A stretch of DNA of 64,000 nucleotides from a bacterium (lineage in GTDB: Bacteria > Hydrothermota > Tepidihabitantia > SM23-42 > JAOAFX01), in contig DASVHD010000035.1 of the NCBI GenBank assembly GCA_036382775.1, forward strand, positions 217,001-281,000, given 5' to 3'. Both the position numbers and the translations under genes were made by a program. The notes under the pieces were generated by a model. That model was given only the letters and a program-made list of their open reading frames with translations, was not told where the DNA came from and made no database searches. Shown piece after piece: positions 24,346 through 33,236 of the stretch (positions within the stretch are counted from its first letter, which is position 1; each line of letters starts with the position of its first letter).

Positions 24346-26670
24346 TCATCCAACCTTGCCTTCGCGGTACATGGCGACGGCTTCCTGCGCTTCCCGGTTG
24401 CCGGGATCGATCTGCAGCGCCCGGTCAAAAGCTTTCATCGCGTCGTCGTATTTTTCCATTTCCACGAAGGCCTTGCCAAGATGCACGTAAGCAAGCGCGT
24501 AATTGACGTTCCGTTTGATCGCGTCCTCGAAAGCGGCAACGGCATCATCCAGTTTTTTCATCTTCAGATACAGCACGCCCAGGTTATTATATATCTCGGA
24601 CATGTTCGGTTCCATTTTCAGCGCTTCCCAGAACGCTTTTTTCGCCTCATCCTGACGGGCAAGTTCGGTCAGGACCAATCCCTTGATATTTAGATACTCG
24701 GCGGTCCTTTCAATTTCCAGCGCCTTGTCGACCTCATGCAGCGCCAGTTCGTATTTGCCCCGGTAGAAATAGAGGGTCGAGCGATCGAAATGATCGATCC
24801 CTTCTCTTCTCTTTTGCATCGATTTCTCGTCCCCATAACGCGCGTCTTCCCGGTCAAAGTAGTCCTTAATGTTCTTCAATATGTCCCTGGTAAAATCAGA
24901 CACTTGCGTCTGCCGCTCGAAGGACTCCTTGAAATCTCGCTGGACTTCATTGGTCATCTTATCCAGACGGCTGTTAAGCTCGCTGAATTTATCGGCCAGC
25001 CGCGCGATATCGCGGAAAGTCGTTTCGTATTGCTTTTCCAGCGCTCCGATCTCGTTCTTCATTGCCGAGACCAGGTCCTTTACCGAATCCTGCATGCCCT
25101 CACCGACCTGATCCACGCCTTTGCGCATCCCTTCGGCAAGGCCGGCGATCTTGCTCAAGGATTCGAGGTAATTGCGGTTAAGATTGCTCATCATGCTGCT
25201 CATCTCCGCGAGACTGGTCCGCGATTCGCCGAAAAGTTCCTCGAGTTTTATCACGCCGTTCTTCATGTCGGCGATGGGCTCGATCACGTCGCTTCTAGCG
25301 CCCGCCAACTCGTTCTTGAATACTTGTCCGAATTCATCGAGTTTGAAGTTGATGCCATCGCCGATCTTCTCCACGCCCTGCCGCATGGTCTCGGCCAGCC
25401 CGGCGATTTTGCCGAGGGACTCGATATACGAATGGTTCATGGTTCCCAGCGCTTCATGGATGTTCTTCAAATTGGTTTCGATCTGACCGAACTGGCTGTC
25501 AAACCCGCCCAATCCTTTCTGCAGGTCGCTCAGCGTAAGTTTTATATCGGTATTGAAAGTTCCCGTGAGGGACGTGATCATCTCCAGGTATTTTGTGATC
25601 TCCTGTTTTAAATCGCTCGTCGCCGCGCCGTTTTCCTTTTTCATGCTCTCCACGCTGTCTTTGATGCCGGCGAGCAGGGACAGGGCGCCGGTCTTGATCT
25701 CGCTCAACCCGGCCAGGCCCTCGGACTTCACGCCGCTAAGCTCGGTCTTGAGGACATCGCTGATCGCGTCCAGCTTCTGCATCAGGTCCTGGACCTTGCT
25801 TTCCTGGAATCTCGCATTGTCAGCGAACACCTTGCCCAGTTCATCGAACTTGAAGGCGATGCTGCCCATGACGTTCATGCCCTCGGCCTTTATTCCCGAG
25901 ATCTCGTTCTTGACAAGTTCGCTCAGGCTGCTTGACTGGGCAAGCAGCGCGTCCAGGAGTTCAACCTTCTTGTAGAGGTCCTGCGCGACCGCCAGCGATT
26001 TGCCGATGGTGGTGTTTATGGTCTCCATGCTGGTCTGGCTCGTCGCCATCAGTTTTTCCACGTCGTTCTTCAGCACTTCGGCCTTGTTCAGCATGTCCTG
26101 GTCCAGCTTATCGAGATATCTGTTCTGTTCACCGAACAGGTTCTTTATGTCGCCCGCGAACGAGGTTTGCGCCTGCGACATCTGCTGCACGGAATCATGG
26201 AGGGCAGCGACGGTAGATTTAAGGTTGTTCCCGTTGTTTTCGATCGCATCCCTCAGCAGACCGATACTCGTGTTCATGGCGGTGCCGCTTTCCTTGAACA
26301 CGTTAAGCATTGAATTATCCATCTCGAAAAGCCGGTCAAAGCCGAGTGCGATCACTTCATTCTGTTTCTTCAGGATATCGAAGCGTCCAAGCATGGCATC
26401 CTGCATTGTCTGCACGGTCGATGAAATAACGATCCCGGTCGCTTCCGCCCGCTGGAACATTTCCTCGCGCAGTTCCTTGATCCCGTTCTTGAAATCCTCG
26501 ATCAGGATACCGGTTTTCATGTTCGAAGATAGCATTGAGCACAATTTGATCGCGCTGTCGTATACCATGCATTCGTTCTTTATGCAGTTCTGGATCTCAA
26601 TGTCCTCGCCGATCTTTTTGCCGTCTTTATCGAAGACATCTTTTCTCTTCACCAGGAATGGACACTTCAT
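24346..26670 (-). CDS. Soluble coiled-coil protein with N-terminal Cys motif and C-terminal TPR repeats
   Basis: 774 residues, no membrane helix. The N-terminus has four cysteines (3, 29, 34, 44: CPF, NCIKNEC and LC), a pattern suggesting a metal or Fe-S site. Residues about 60-610 are almost entirely amphipathic helix, resembling the signalling coil of chemoreceptors, with an internal duplication (ESLGKIAGLAETMRQGVEKI and ESLSKIAGLAEGMRKGVDQV). Residues about 635-770 hold three to four TPR units (YNNLGVLYLKMKKLDDAVAA, YVHLGKAFVEMEKYDDAMKA). The start overlaps the stop of the giant TPR gene by one base. I do not know a described family with this layout. Confidence 0.72.
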   Translation of the reverse strand: MKCPFLVKRKDVFDKDGKKIGEDIEIQNCIKNECMVYDSAIKLCSMLSSNMKTGILIEDFKNGIKELREEMFQRAEATGIVISSTVQTMQDAMLGRFDILKKQNEVIALGFDRLFEMDNSMLNVFKESGTAMNTSIGLLRDAIENNGNNLKSTVAALHDSVQQMSQAQTSFAGDIKNLFGEQNRYLDKLDQDMLNKAEVLKNDVEKLMATSQTSMETINTTIGKSLAVAQDLYKKVELLDALLAQSSSLSELVKNEISGIKAEGMNVMGSIAFKFDELGKVFADNARFQESKVQDLMQKLDAISDVLKTELSGVKSEGLAGLSEIKTGALSLLAGIKDSVESMKKENGAATSDLKQEITKYLEMITSLTGTFNTDIKLTLSDLQKGLGGFDSQFGQIETNLKNIHEALGTMNHSYIESLGKIAGLAETMRQGVEKIGDGINFKLDEFGQVFKNELAGARSDVIEPIADMKNGVIKLEELFGESRTSLAEMSSMMSNLNRNYLESLSKIAGLAEGMRKGVDQVGEGMQDSVKDLVSAMKNEIGALEKQYETTFRDIARLADKFSELNSRLDKMTNEVQRDFKESFERQTQVSDFTRDILKNIKDYFDREDARYGDEKSMQKRREGIDHFDRSTLYFYRGKYELALHEVDKALEIERTAEYLNIKGLVLTELARQDEAKKAFWEALKMEPNMSEIYNNLGVLYLKMKKLDDAVAAFEDAIKRNVNYALAYVHLGKAFVEMEKYDDAMKAFDRALQIDPGNREAQEAVAMYREGKVG

Positions 26671-29600
26671 CAGATCCTCCCTTCAATGTAATACCGGCCT
26701 TTGAATACCATCCGTGCCTGTGCCAACTTTTCCAGCTTACTGATTCGTTCCGCCAGACCGATCGCGTCGCATTGCCGGAGCACCGAGGCAGCGGCCTCGT
26801 ATGAACCAAGCGCTTCGTAGACATCCGCGTACACCGGCGCGGTTTCCGCATCCACGACCAGGTTCCGCAGGGTTTCGAACGCATCCATGGGTCGGTTCAT
26901 CTTCAGGTAAACTTTCGCCCCCAGGATCGTACGCAGCTTCGCGGCCCGGCTGCTGGTCGGCGTGAATTGTAATTCTTTTTCCGCCGCTGATACATTATCG
27001 ATGAGCAGGTATAGATTCGCCCGGCTGAGCCGGTCATCGTCGCCGATCCCGGTGATCGTCTTTACTTTTCCCTCGATATAATCGTAATGGGTCTTCTTGA
27101 TCATCCGGTAGATCGCCTTGCGGTCCTTGGTTTTAGTCAAAACCTCGTTGTAGATCCCGATCGCGCGTTTGATGTCTCCCATGTCAAAACAGAACTGCGC
27201 GAGCCGCAGCTGCAACTCCTCGTACCTTTCAGGTTTAAGCGCGAGGGCGCGCTTTACGTTCTCGATCGCCTTGTCATACTCGTGCTGGAATGCCGAGATC
27301 TTGCTCAGCAGCAGATAAGCGTCGATCAGGCTGCTGTTCTTGACGAGCATTTCCCGCAACTGTTTGGCGATCGCGTCGCTGGAAGCCGGGTCGTGCAGGA
27401 AGAGCTTTTCAAAAAGCGCGGTCGCGGTCTGAAGATCACCGGTGTCCTTGTAAACGACCGCCGTATAGAAATGGATCTCCGTGCTCTGCTCATGGAACGG
27501 CATCAACAATTCGACCACCTTGATCGTTTCCGACGGCGCCAGCGAGATAATTTTTTTGGCGACTTCAATGGCCTTGGCATAGTTCTGTTCATTAAGGAAG
27601 ACCTTGACCAGGAGGTAGTACGAGGGAAGATGGGTTGGGTTCTTTTTCAAGATATCAAAAATAAATGGTTTTATCCCGCTTTCCTGCGGGGACAGGTTAT
27701 ATATTTCCTCGACCAGCGTCAGGGCGTCTTCATAGTTGTTGTATCCAGAATAGATCTCGGCCAGGCCCTTGCGGGATTCCAGGTCTTTAGGATCCTCGGT
27801 GCAGATCTGCTTGAGTTCCGTGATGGACGGTTCGCGAAACTCCTTGTTCTGCGCCTGAGCGCTAATAAATAGCTGCACGGCAGAATTATTGATACCGGCG
27901 AGATGGTATACCCGCGCGAGCGAATACTGAAGGATCGGTGAAGTTTCGGAAGTGAGCAGCTTTTCAAAGATCGGGATCACGCGCTTGACCAGGGTGGTGT
28001 CGAGCTCGCAGGCCTGCAGGAGATGTTTTATCGCCTCTTCATTCCGTTTGAGCGCGATCTCGACTGAGCCCATGGCAAAAATTATTTTCGGATTGGCGAT
28101 CGCCTTGGATGCCAGGGACTTTAATTCGTCAAGCACATACTCGGCGCGTGCCGGAACGATCCGGGCCGTCAACAGGTATTCCTCGACCGCCTCTTCGGTG
28201 CGTCGCGCCCGGGCGAGCGCCCGGCCGCGGGCGAAATGCGCCGGCACATTGCTCTTGTCGATCTCCAGTATCTTGTTGAGATACCGGATCACATCCTCGG
28301 CATAGTTCTCAGCACCCTCCAGCGACAGCATCAGCGGTCTGACCCCGTCGGTCAGATTCCCGCTCTCCACCAGCGCCTGTCCCAGTTTAAGGTTGAAATA
28401 CTGCGTCTCCTGTCCGAACACCTCGGTCCCCTTTTTTGCCTCATCGATCACGCGGTCCCATAATTTGCGGTTGAAATAGGTGTCGATCAGCAGCACGCGC
28501 ACTTCGCGGTCCTTGGGATAGGTCTTGAGCGTGTCATAAAACTCGTCGATGATCTCGAAAAACGCTTTGGGATCGATCGCCTGCGCGGTCTTGAAGAATT
28601 CCGTAGCGACCTCCACTTCGCCGTCCTTCATGAAGATCCTCGCAGCGGCAAGCAGCAGCTGGACCGCTTTCGGTCTTTCTTTGACCACCTCCAGGAGCGC
28701 CCTTTTGGCCATATCTTTTTTATCCTCCTGGGCCAGGCAGATCTCGAAGCTTTTAACCGATCTATCGAACTCCCCGCGGAAGGCATATGCCCGCGCCAGC
28801 GCCAGTTCGTAAATAAAAGGCTCATCCTTTTTATGGCGTTCATACAGGGGAATGATCTCCTCTGACAACGCCGGCTTTTTATTGATGATCACGTCAAGCG
28901 CCGGCAGCAGTGCCAGGATCTTGTCCGGCTGCTTGAGCAGGGGTCTTATCATTTTCATCGCCTGCTCTTCTTTGCCCAGGGTCGCCAGGTTTTTCGCGTA
29001 CAGGTTCAAATACACCGGGTCATCGGGTGATCGCTTCACCGCTTCCCGCAGGATCTTCTCGACATATTCAGATTGCCCGTCATCCATCAGCGATTCCACC
29101 ACGACCAGCGCATAGTCCCGCTCCCCCTTGCCGCTGTAACACAGCCCGAGCAGGTATTGCGCGCGCGGATTGCTCAGCTCCTTTTCCAATATCAGGTTCA
29201 GGTTAAGGATATACTCGTCGAGCAGCCCTGGATCCTTGTTGTAAGCGTTCTCGACGACATCAATGGCAGAGTCGGTCGCGTCCAGCTTTAGATAGTAATT
29301 CACCAGTCCGGCAATGACCTGCGGATTATTGGGTTCGACCGCGAACGCCTTCTTGTAGCGTTCCAAAACCTCTGCGAACTGGGCTGGATCGATCTCAAGG
29401 ATCTTTTCCAGCTCGCCGATCGCCAGGGAGACCCGGTGGCCTTCAAGATACGTATCGCTCAGGCCATAGTGTACTTTCAAATTTTTGGGACTGATCCGTT
29501 CCAGTTCGCGCAATGCCTTGACCACGTCATCCGTTCTTGAGGGATCTTTTTTCAACTGGCTCTTGAGCCGTTCGATCGACGCGTCAAGATCCCCTTTTTT

Positions 29601-30395
29601 GATATAGAGATCGGTCAGGAACTGCTGGAATGAGGCGACCAGGTCCTTGGGCGGGCGGGCCTGCGCGAACGTTTCGATCAACGGGTCGACGACATCGGGG
29701 AATTTTTCCAGGATGCGGTGCGCGAGATTGACCAGCTCCTCGTATTCATGGGCGCCGGCCAGGATCTTCAGCTGAAGAAGCGCGGCATGCTGATCGTTGA
29801 AGTATTCCCGGGCAATGACCCGTACCCAGGCGACCAGCTGTTTACTGAAGGCCGGCACCCCGGTGATGGGCTCAAGCTCGGCGGCCGCCTCCTTGCCGCT
29901 GTGCAGGAAAAATTTTATCGATCCCAGAATCAGGATGTGCTCGAAGTCCTTCTTGGTCAGGACTTTTTTCTCCGCGATCATCTGATTCAACTTATCGTAA
30001 CGTCCCATGAGCAGCTTGATCTCGCGTTCATTGAACGCGCGCAACACCTTACTGACATCATCGTATTCCTGCCGGTTGATATGAAGCTGAAGTAGAAAAT
30101 CGCCGATATCGATCGAGGTTCGCCGGTAGAACAGGTCCGACGCCGCGGCAACGAGCTCGTCCGAACGCGACGGTGCGACCGCCTGCACCGAACGGAGCAG
30201 TTCGGCGGCACGCGTTCGGTTTTCCGCATCATAATGCAGTTTGGCAAGCTCGATGTAGAGATCAAATGATTCTTCGCCCTCGGTCAGATTTTCTTCAAGG
30301 ATCTTGATCGCCGCGTCGGTCCTTCCTTCCCGCATATATTCGCGGGCGCGTTGCAGCGCTTTGTTCGCGTCTTTTCCGGCAAAAATATCGAACAC
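26670..30395 (-). CDS. Giant all-TPR protein
   Basis: 1241 residues, GTG start with AAGGA just upstream. Almost the entire chain is made of helical hairpins of TPR or TPR-like type, with alanines and aromatics at TPR positions (for example ALQRAREYMREGRTDAAIKI, NLYAKNLATLGKEEQAMKMI and AYLLLSKISAFQHEYDKAIE). No signal peptide, catalytic domain or membrane helix is seen, so it is probably a cytoplasmic scaffold. It lies between a cyclic-nucleotide-binding protein and a coiled-coil/TPR protein in one operon, suggesting a signalling or assembly complex. Confidence 0.8.
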   Translation of the reverse strand: MFDIFAGKDANKALQRAREYMREGRTDAAIKILEENLTEGEESFDLYIELAKLHYDAENRTRAAELLRSVQAVAPSRSDELVAAASDLFYRRTSIDIGDFLLQLHINRQEYDDVSKVLRAFNEREIKLLMGRYDKLNQMIAEKKVLTKKDFEHILILGSIKFFLHSGKEAAAELEPITGVPAFSKQLVAWVRVIAREYFNDQHAALLQLKILAGAHEYEELVNLAHRILEKFPDVVDPLIETFAQARPPKDLVASFQQFLTDLYIKKGDLDASIERLKSQLKKDPSRTDDVVKALRELERISPKNLKVHYGLSDTYLEGHRVSLAIGELEKILEIDPAQFAEVLERYKKAFAVEPNNPQVIAGLVNYYLKLDATDSAIDVVENAYNKDPGLLDEYILNLNLILEKELSNPRAQYLLGLCYSGKGERDYALVVVESLMDDGQSEYVEKILREAVKRSPDDPVYLNLYAKNLATLGKEEQAMKMIRPLLKQPDKILALLPALDVIINKKPALSEEIIPLYERHKKDEPFIYELALARAYAFRGEFDRSVKSFEICLAQEDKKDMAKRALLEVVKERPKAVQLLLAAARIFMKDGEVEVATEFFKTAQAIDPKAFFEIIDEFYDTLKTYPKDREVRVLLIDTYFNRKLWDRVIDEAKKGTEVFGQETQYFNLKLGQALVESGNLTDGVRPLMLSLEGAENYAEDVIRYLNKILEIDKSNVPAHFARGRALARARRTEEAVEEYLLTARIVPARAEYVLDELKSLASKAIANPKIIFAMGSVEIALKRNEEAIKHLLQACELDTTLVKRVIPIFEKLLTSETSPILQYSLARVYHLAGINNSAVQLFISAQAQNKEFREPSITELKQICTEDPKDLESRKGLAEIYSGYNNYEDALTLVEEIYNLSPQESGIKPFIFDILKKNPTHLPSYYLLVKVFLNEQNYAKAIEVAKKIISLAPSETIKVVELLMPFHEQSTEIHFYTAVVYKDTGDLQTATALFEKLFLHDPASSDAIAKQLREMLVKNSSLIDAYLLLSKISAFQHEYDKAIENVKRALALKPERYEELQLRLAQFCFDMGDIKRAIGIYNEVLTKTKDRKAIYRMIKKTHYDYIEGKVKTITGIGDDDRLSRANLYLLIDNVSAAEKELQFTPTSSRAAKLRTILGAKVYLKMNRPMDAFETLRNLVVDAETAPVYADVYEALGSYEAAASVLRQCDAIGLAERISKLEKLAQARMVFKGRYYIEGRI

Positions 30396-30471
30396 CGTGA
30401 TCTATCCTTATTGCATGATTTAATGATCAGGCGGGCAGAAGTGTCTTAACCTGGTTCCCTTCTCCTGAATT

Positions 30472-30936
30472 TTAGAACGTTTTGGCAATTGACAAGATGC
30501 TTTTCAATTGCTCATCCGTTTTCCTCAACCGAGCTGACAGCGTCTTGGTGAAGACCCAGAGCAATTTGTACGCAATGCCCGTTTCCTGGGCCAGCAACCT
30601 TCGGAAATCATCCTTGCCGATCGACAGCACGATCGTATCGTCGTTGGCAATGGCGGACGCGGAACGCGGAGCATCGTCGATCAAAGCCATCTCCCCGAAA
30701 TACTCGCCTTCCCTCAAAACCGTCAATGCTTCTTCACCGACGCCCGGCACGATCGTGGAGATGCGGATGCTCCCGGATACGATGAGAAAAAAAGCATCGC
30801 CGCTGTCGCCTTCCTTGAAGATGATCTCGTTTTTCTTAAGCCGCCGTTCTTTGGAGATCGAAATGAGGATGTCCATCTCGCTTGGAGTCAGCTCGCGGAA
30901 CAAGTAAACCTGACTAAGCGCTTCCTTCTCTCTCAT
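30472..30936 (-). CDS. Cyclic-nucleotide-binding domain protein without output domain
   Basis: 154 residues. A Crp-like beta-roll with the phosphate-binding cassette FGEMALIDDAPRSA, which contains the Glu and Arg that contact cyclic nucleotides, preceded by FKEGDSGDAFFLIVSGSI. No helix-turn-helix follows; the C-terminus is a helix (LLWVFTKTLSARLRKTDEQL). The start was placed at 30936 because this ATG overlaps the LysM gene stop as ATGA; a GTG at 30960 is the alternative. It may sense cAMP, cGMP or a cyclic dinucleotide and pass the signal to the TPR proteins downstream. Confidence 0.85.
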   Translation of the reverse strand: MREKEALSQVYLFRELTPSEMDILISISKERRLKKNEIIFKEGDSGDAFFLIVSGSIRISTIVPGVGEEALTVLREGEYFGEMALIDDAPRSASAIANDDTIVLSIGKDDFRRLLAQETGIAYKLLWVFTKTLSARLRKTDEQLKSILSIAKTF

Positions 30937-31946
30937 CGCGACTCCATGGTCAGCCGGCACCTCTCTCCGCGTTTTATCTTGAGCACATCCAGTTCGTTCA
31001 ACAAAAGGCCGATCGACGCCTTCTCGAACACGCTCACGATCTGGATCTTTCCGATCGTATAATCGGGCTGTTTCTTGCCGCCGACGTTCCGCTCCTGGTA
31101 TAGATCGAACATATCACCGACCGCCACCTCGGCTTCTTCCCCCTGGTCGATATAGACCAGCACGTGCGGCGGTGTTATTTCGGAAAAAGCCTTTACCGCC
31201 ACCACATAGGCATCAAGTTCCTTCGTGGTCGCGACTAAAGTGACATTTTGCGGCGCCAGCAAGGGCTCATAGGGGGTGACAAAATCGCCGTTCTTTATGA
31301 TATCGTACGAAGCTACCGTCTTGCAGCGGGAGCCTTCTTCTCCAACCTCAGCGACCTCGACCTTTCCCAGAACGATGATCTCTTTGCCAAGATATTCGCC
31401 CGTTTTGGGACTTGACAGGCCGGCGCCATAGCGGTAAACCGTAAGCATATCGCCTGCCTTAACGTCTGCTGCGCGGTCAATATATATTTTGTCAAAGGTA
31501 ACAATGATCTTGTCGCCTTGCGGTTCAGTGCCGACGATCTTGCCCCAGTACGGCAAGTCCTCTCTGATAATAAGCCCGGCGCGGTGGATCATGGGTTCGC
31601 TCCAGATCCGCTGTTCGGCCTCCACGACCGATATCACCTCGGCCGCGGGCTTGGTGACGGTGGGCGGCATAGCCACGGAAACGTATTCCTCGGTCGGCGC
31701 CATGGCCGGGACCACGGAAACGCTTTCTTCCGGCGAGGGCGGGATCACGAAGACCTGATCCGGGTAGATCCAATGGGGATCCTCGATCTTCGTCAGATTG
31801 GCGCGCCATATATAGGGCCATAAAAACGGATTCTGATAATAGAACCCAGCAATGTCCCAGAGCGTATCATCTGGTTTTACCGTGTGGGTTGTTTCCTGAG
31901 CGACGCTCAAGAACACTAAGAACAGAATAAGAATCAGCCTTTTCAT
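30933..31946 (-). CDS. Secreted LysM-domain protein
   Basis: 337 residues. A signal peptide (about 1-17) is followed by an N-terminal LysM motif, HTVKPDDTLWDIAGFYYQNP then PYIWRANLTKIEDPHWIYPD, a linker, and a beta-rich C-terminal half (about 120-330) with a repeated pattern D-x-x-x-V-Y (AGDMLTVYRYG, VGDMFDLYQERN). The LysM should bind peptidoglycan. The layout (LysM plus beta-rich tail) recurs in uncharacterised envelope proteins. A strong AAAGGAGG ribosome site precedes the ATG. It is 31 bases downstream of alr and overlaps the next gene by 4 bases. Confidence 0.82.
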   Translation of the reverse strand: MKRLILILFLVFLSVAQETTHTVKPDDTLWDIAGFYYQNPFLWPYIWRANLTKIEDPHWIYPDQVFVIPPSPEESVSVVPAMAPTEEYVSVAMPPTVTKPAAEVISVVEAEQRIWSEPMIHRAGLIIREDLPYWGKIVGTEPQGDKIIVTFDKIYIDRAADVKAGDMLTVYRYGAGLSSPKTGEYLGKEIIVLGKVEVAEVGEEGSRCKTVASYDIIKNGDFVTPYEPLLAPQNVTLVATTKELDAYVVAVKAFSEITPPHVLVYIDQGEEAEVAVGDMFDLYQERNVGGKKQPDYTIGKIQIVSVFEKASIGLLLNELDVLKIKRGERCRLTMESR

Positions 31947-31977
31947 TTTACCTCCTTTAATGAAACATCTGGTTCTA

Positions 31978-33144
31978 TTACTGATTTCTCCATCTTCCCA
32001 AAAGATTTCTTATGCTTACGATCCTGCTCCGGTACTTATATAAACGAGCCACCCTGGGCCCGATGCCGGAGGTAAGCTCATAAACAATGGTTCGACATTT
32101 TGCCGCACATTCCTCGGCCGAGATCTCAACACCGCTGTCCTGACCGATCAGCGTGACGACATCGCCAATACGGACCTCGGGGACCCGGGAAACATCCACC
32201 ATCATAAGGTCCATGCAGATGGCGCCCACGATCGGCGCCTTCTGCCCCTGATAAAGCACCGCGCCCGTGTTTGACAGCATCCGCGGATACCCGTCGCCAT
32301 ACCCCACGCTCAGCGTGGCGATCGTGCTCTTCTTTTTGGTCCGGTACGTATGACCGTAGCTGATCGGTGTCCGGGCCGGAACAGTATGGATGTTGACGAT
32401 CCTTGATTTCAATGCCATTACCGGCCGGAAATCATCGTTCAGCGTGTGGGATGACGGTTTCAGGCCGTAAAGCGAAAGACCGGGCCGCACCAGGTTGAAA
32501 TGCGACCGTGCATATCTGAAGATACCGGCTGAGTTCGCGATGTGATAAAAGTCGATCTTTTGACCCTGCCGGCTGATTTTTTTCATGAGTTCAGTAAAAT
32601 CCTCGATCTGTTTTTTAGAAAACGCACCATCGCCATCGGCCAGCGGAAAATGCGAAAAGATGCCCTCGATCCTGATCAAGGGTGATCTCCCAAAACGCAG
32701 CAGCGCGTCCTCGGCGTCACGATATGGCAGACCCGTTCTCGTCATGCCCGTATCGATCTCAACATGCACGGTCAGCGGTCTTTTCAAACGCATTAATTTG
32801 TCATTCAGTTTCTTAAAGAAGTTGAGTTCCGAGATCGTAGGCATCAGCCGGTATTCAATCGCGGTATCGATCTGGTTGTACAGGATCGGGCTTAGGATCA
32901 GGATCTTCGAAGTAATGCCGGCTTCCCTTAGTTCCACCCCTTCCTCGATACTGGCGACGCCGAACATTTCGATCCCCTGCGCTTCAAGCGTCTTTGCCAC
33001 TTCCACGGCACCGTGTCCGTAAGCATCGGCTTTGATCGCCGCCATTACTTGAGCATTTTTCGCTGCTTTTCTGATGATATTGTAATTATGGATGAGCCGG
33101 TCAAGATAGATCTCAGCCCATACTCTACCTTCCACACTTTTCAT
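31978..33144 (-). CDS. alr: Alanine racemase
   Basis: 388 residues. MAAIKADAYGHGAVEVAKTL carries the PLP lysine (A-x-K-A-D-A-Y-G-H-G). TGMTRTGLP, FYHIANSAGI, SLYGLKP, and the C-terminal SVGYGDGYPRMLSN with the second catalytic tyrosine complete the fold-III racemase. It interconverts L- and D-alanine for peptidoglycan. The ATG at 33144 (rather than an in-frame GTG at 33162) is chosen because it lies 7 bases after the -10 box and gives the family-typical lead VEGRVWAEIYLDRLIHN. First gene of the alr-LysM-CNBD-TPR operon. Confidence 0.94.
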   Translation of the reverse strand: MKSVEGRVWAEIYLDRLIHNYNIIRKAAKNAQVMAAIKADAYGHGAVEVAKTLEAQGIEMFGVASIEEGVELREAGITSKILILSPILYNQIDTAIEYRLMPTISELNFFKKLNDKLMRLKRPLTVHVEIDTGMTRTGLPYRDAEDALLRFGRSPLIRIEGIFSHFPLADGDGAFSKKQIEDFTELMKKISRQGQKIDFYHIANSAGIFRYARSHFNLVRPGLSLYGLKPSSHTLNDDFRPVMALKSRIVNIHTVPARTPISYGHTYRTKKKSTIATLSVGYGDGYPRMLSNTGAVLYQGQKAPIVGAICMDLMMVDVSRVPEVRIGDVVTLIGQDSGVEISAEECAAKCRTIVYELTSGIGPRVARLYKYRSRIVSIRNLLGRWRNQ

Positions 33145-33151
33145 TAAAATA

Positions 33152-33179
33152 ATAATATACACTATTGAAAAAAAATCAA
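33152..33179 (-). promoter_or_regulatory. Leaderless promoter of alr
   Basis: Minus-strand -35 TTGATT (33179-33174), 16 bp spacer, -10 TATTAT (33157-33152), then 7 bases to the ATG at 33144. No ribosome site. It is divergent from the carbamate kinase promoter. Confidence 0.65.
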
Positions 33180-33199
33180 GAGGCAGATTTTGGAAAAGC

Positions 33200-33226
33200 T
33201 TGACATATCGGTCATATTTATATAAT
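33200..33226 (+). promoter_or_regulatory. Promoter of carbamate kinase, nearly leaderless
   Basis: -35 TTGACA (33200-33205), -10 TATAAT (33221-33226, 15 bp spacer) or the overlapping TAATAT (33223-33228, 17 bp spacer). The ATG at 33237 is 10 or 8 bases from the box, leaving at most a few leader bases and no ribosome site. Confidence 0.65.
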
Positions 33227-33236
33227 ATAGTATTAT

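Noticed and set aside
24481-27872. Long plus-strand frames (up to 291 codons) opposite the coiled-coil and TPR genes
   Set aside because: Composition (Phe/His/Arg-rich) and lack of starts or motifs mark them as shadows.
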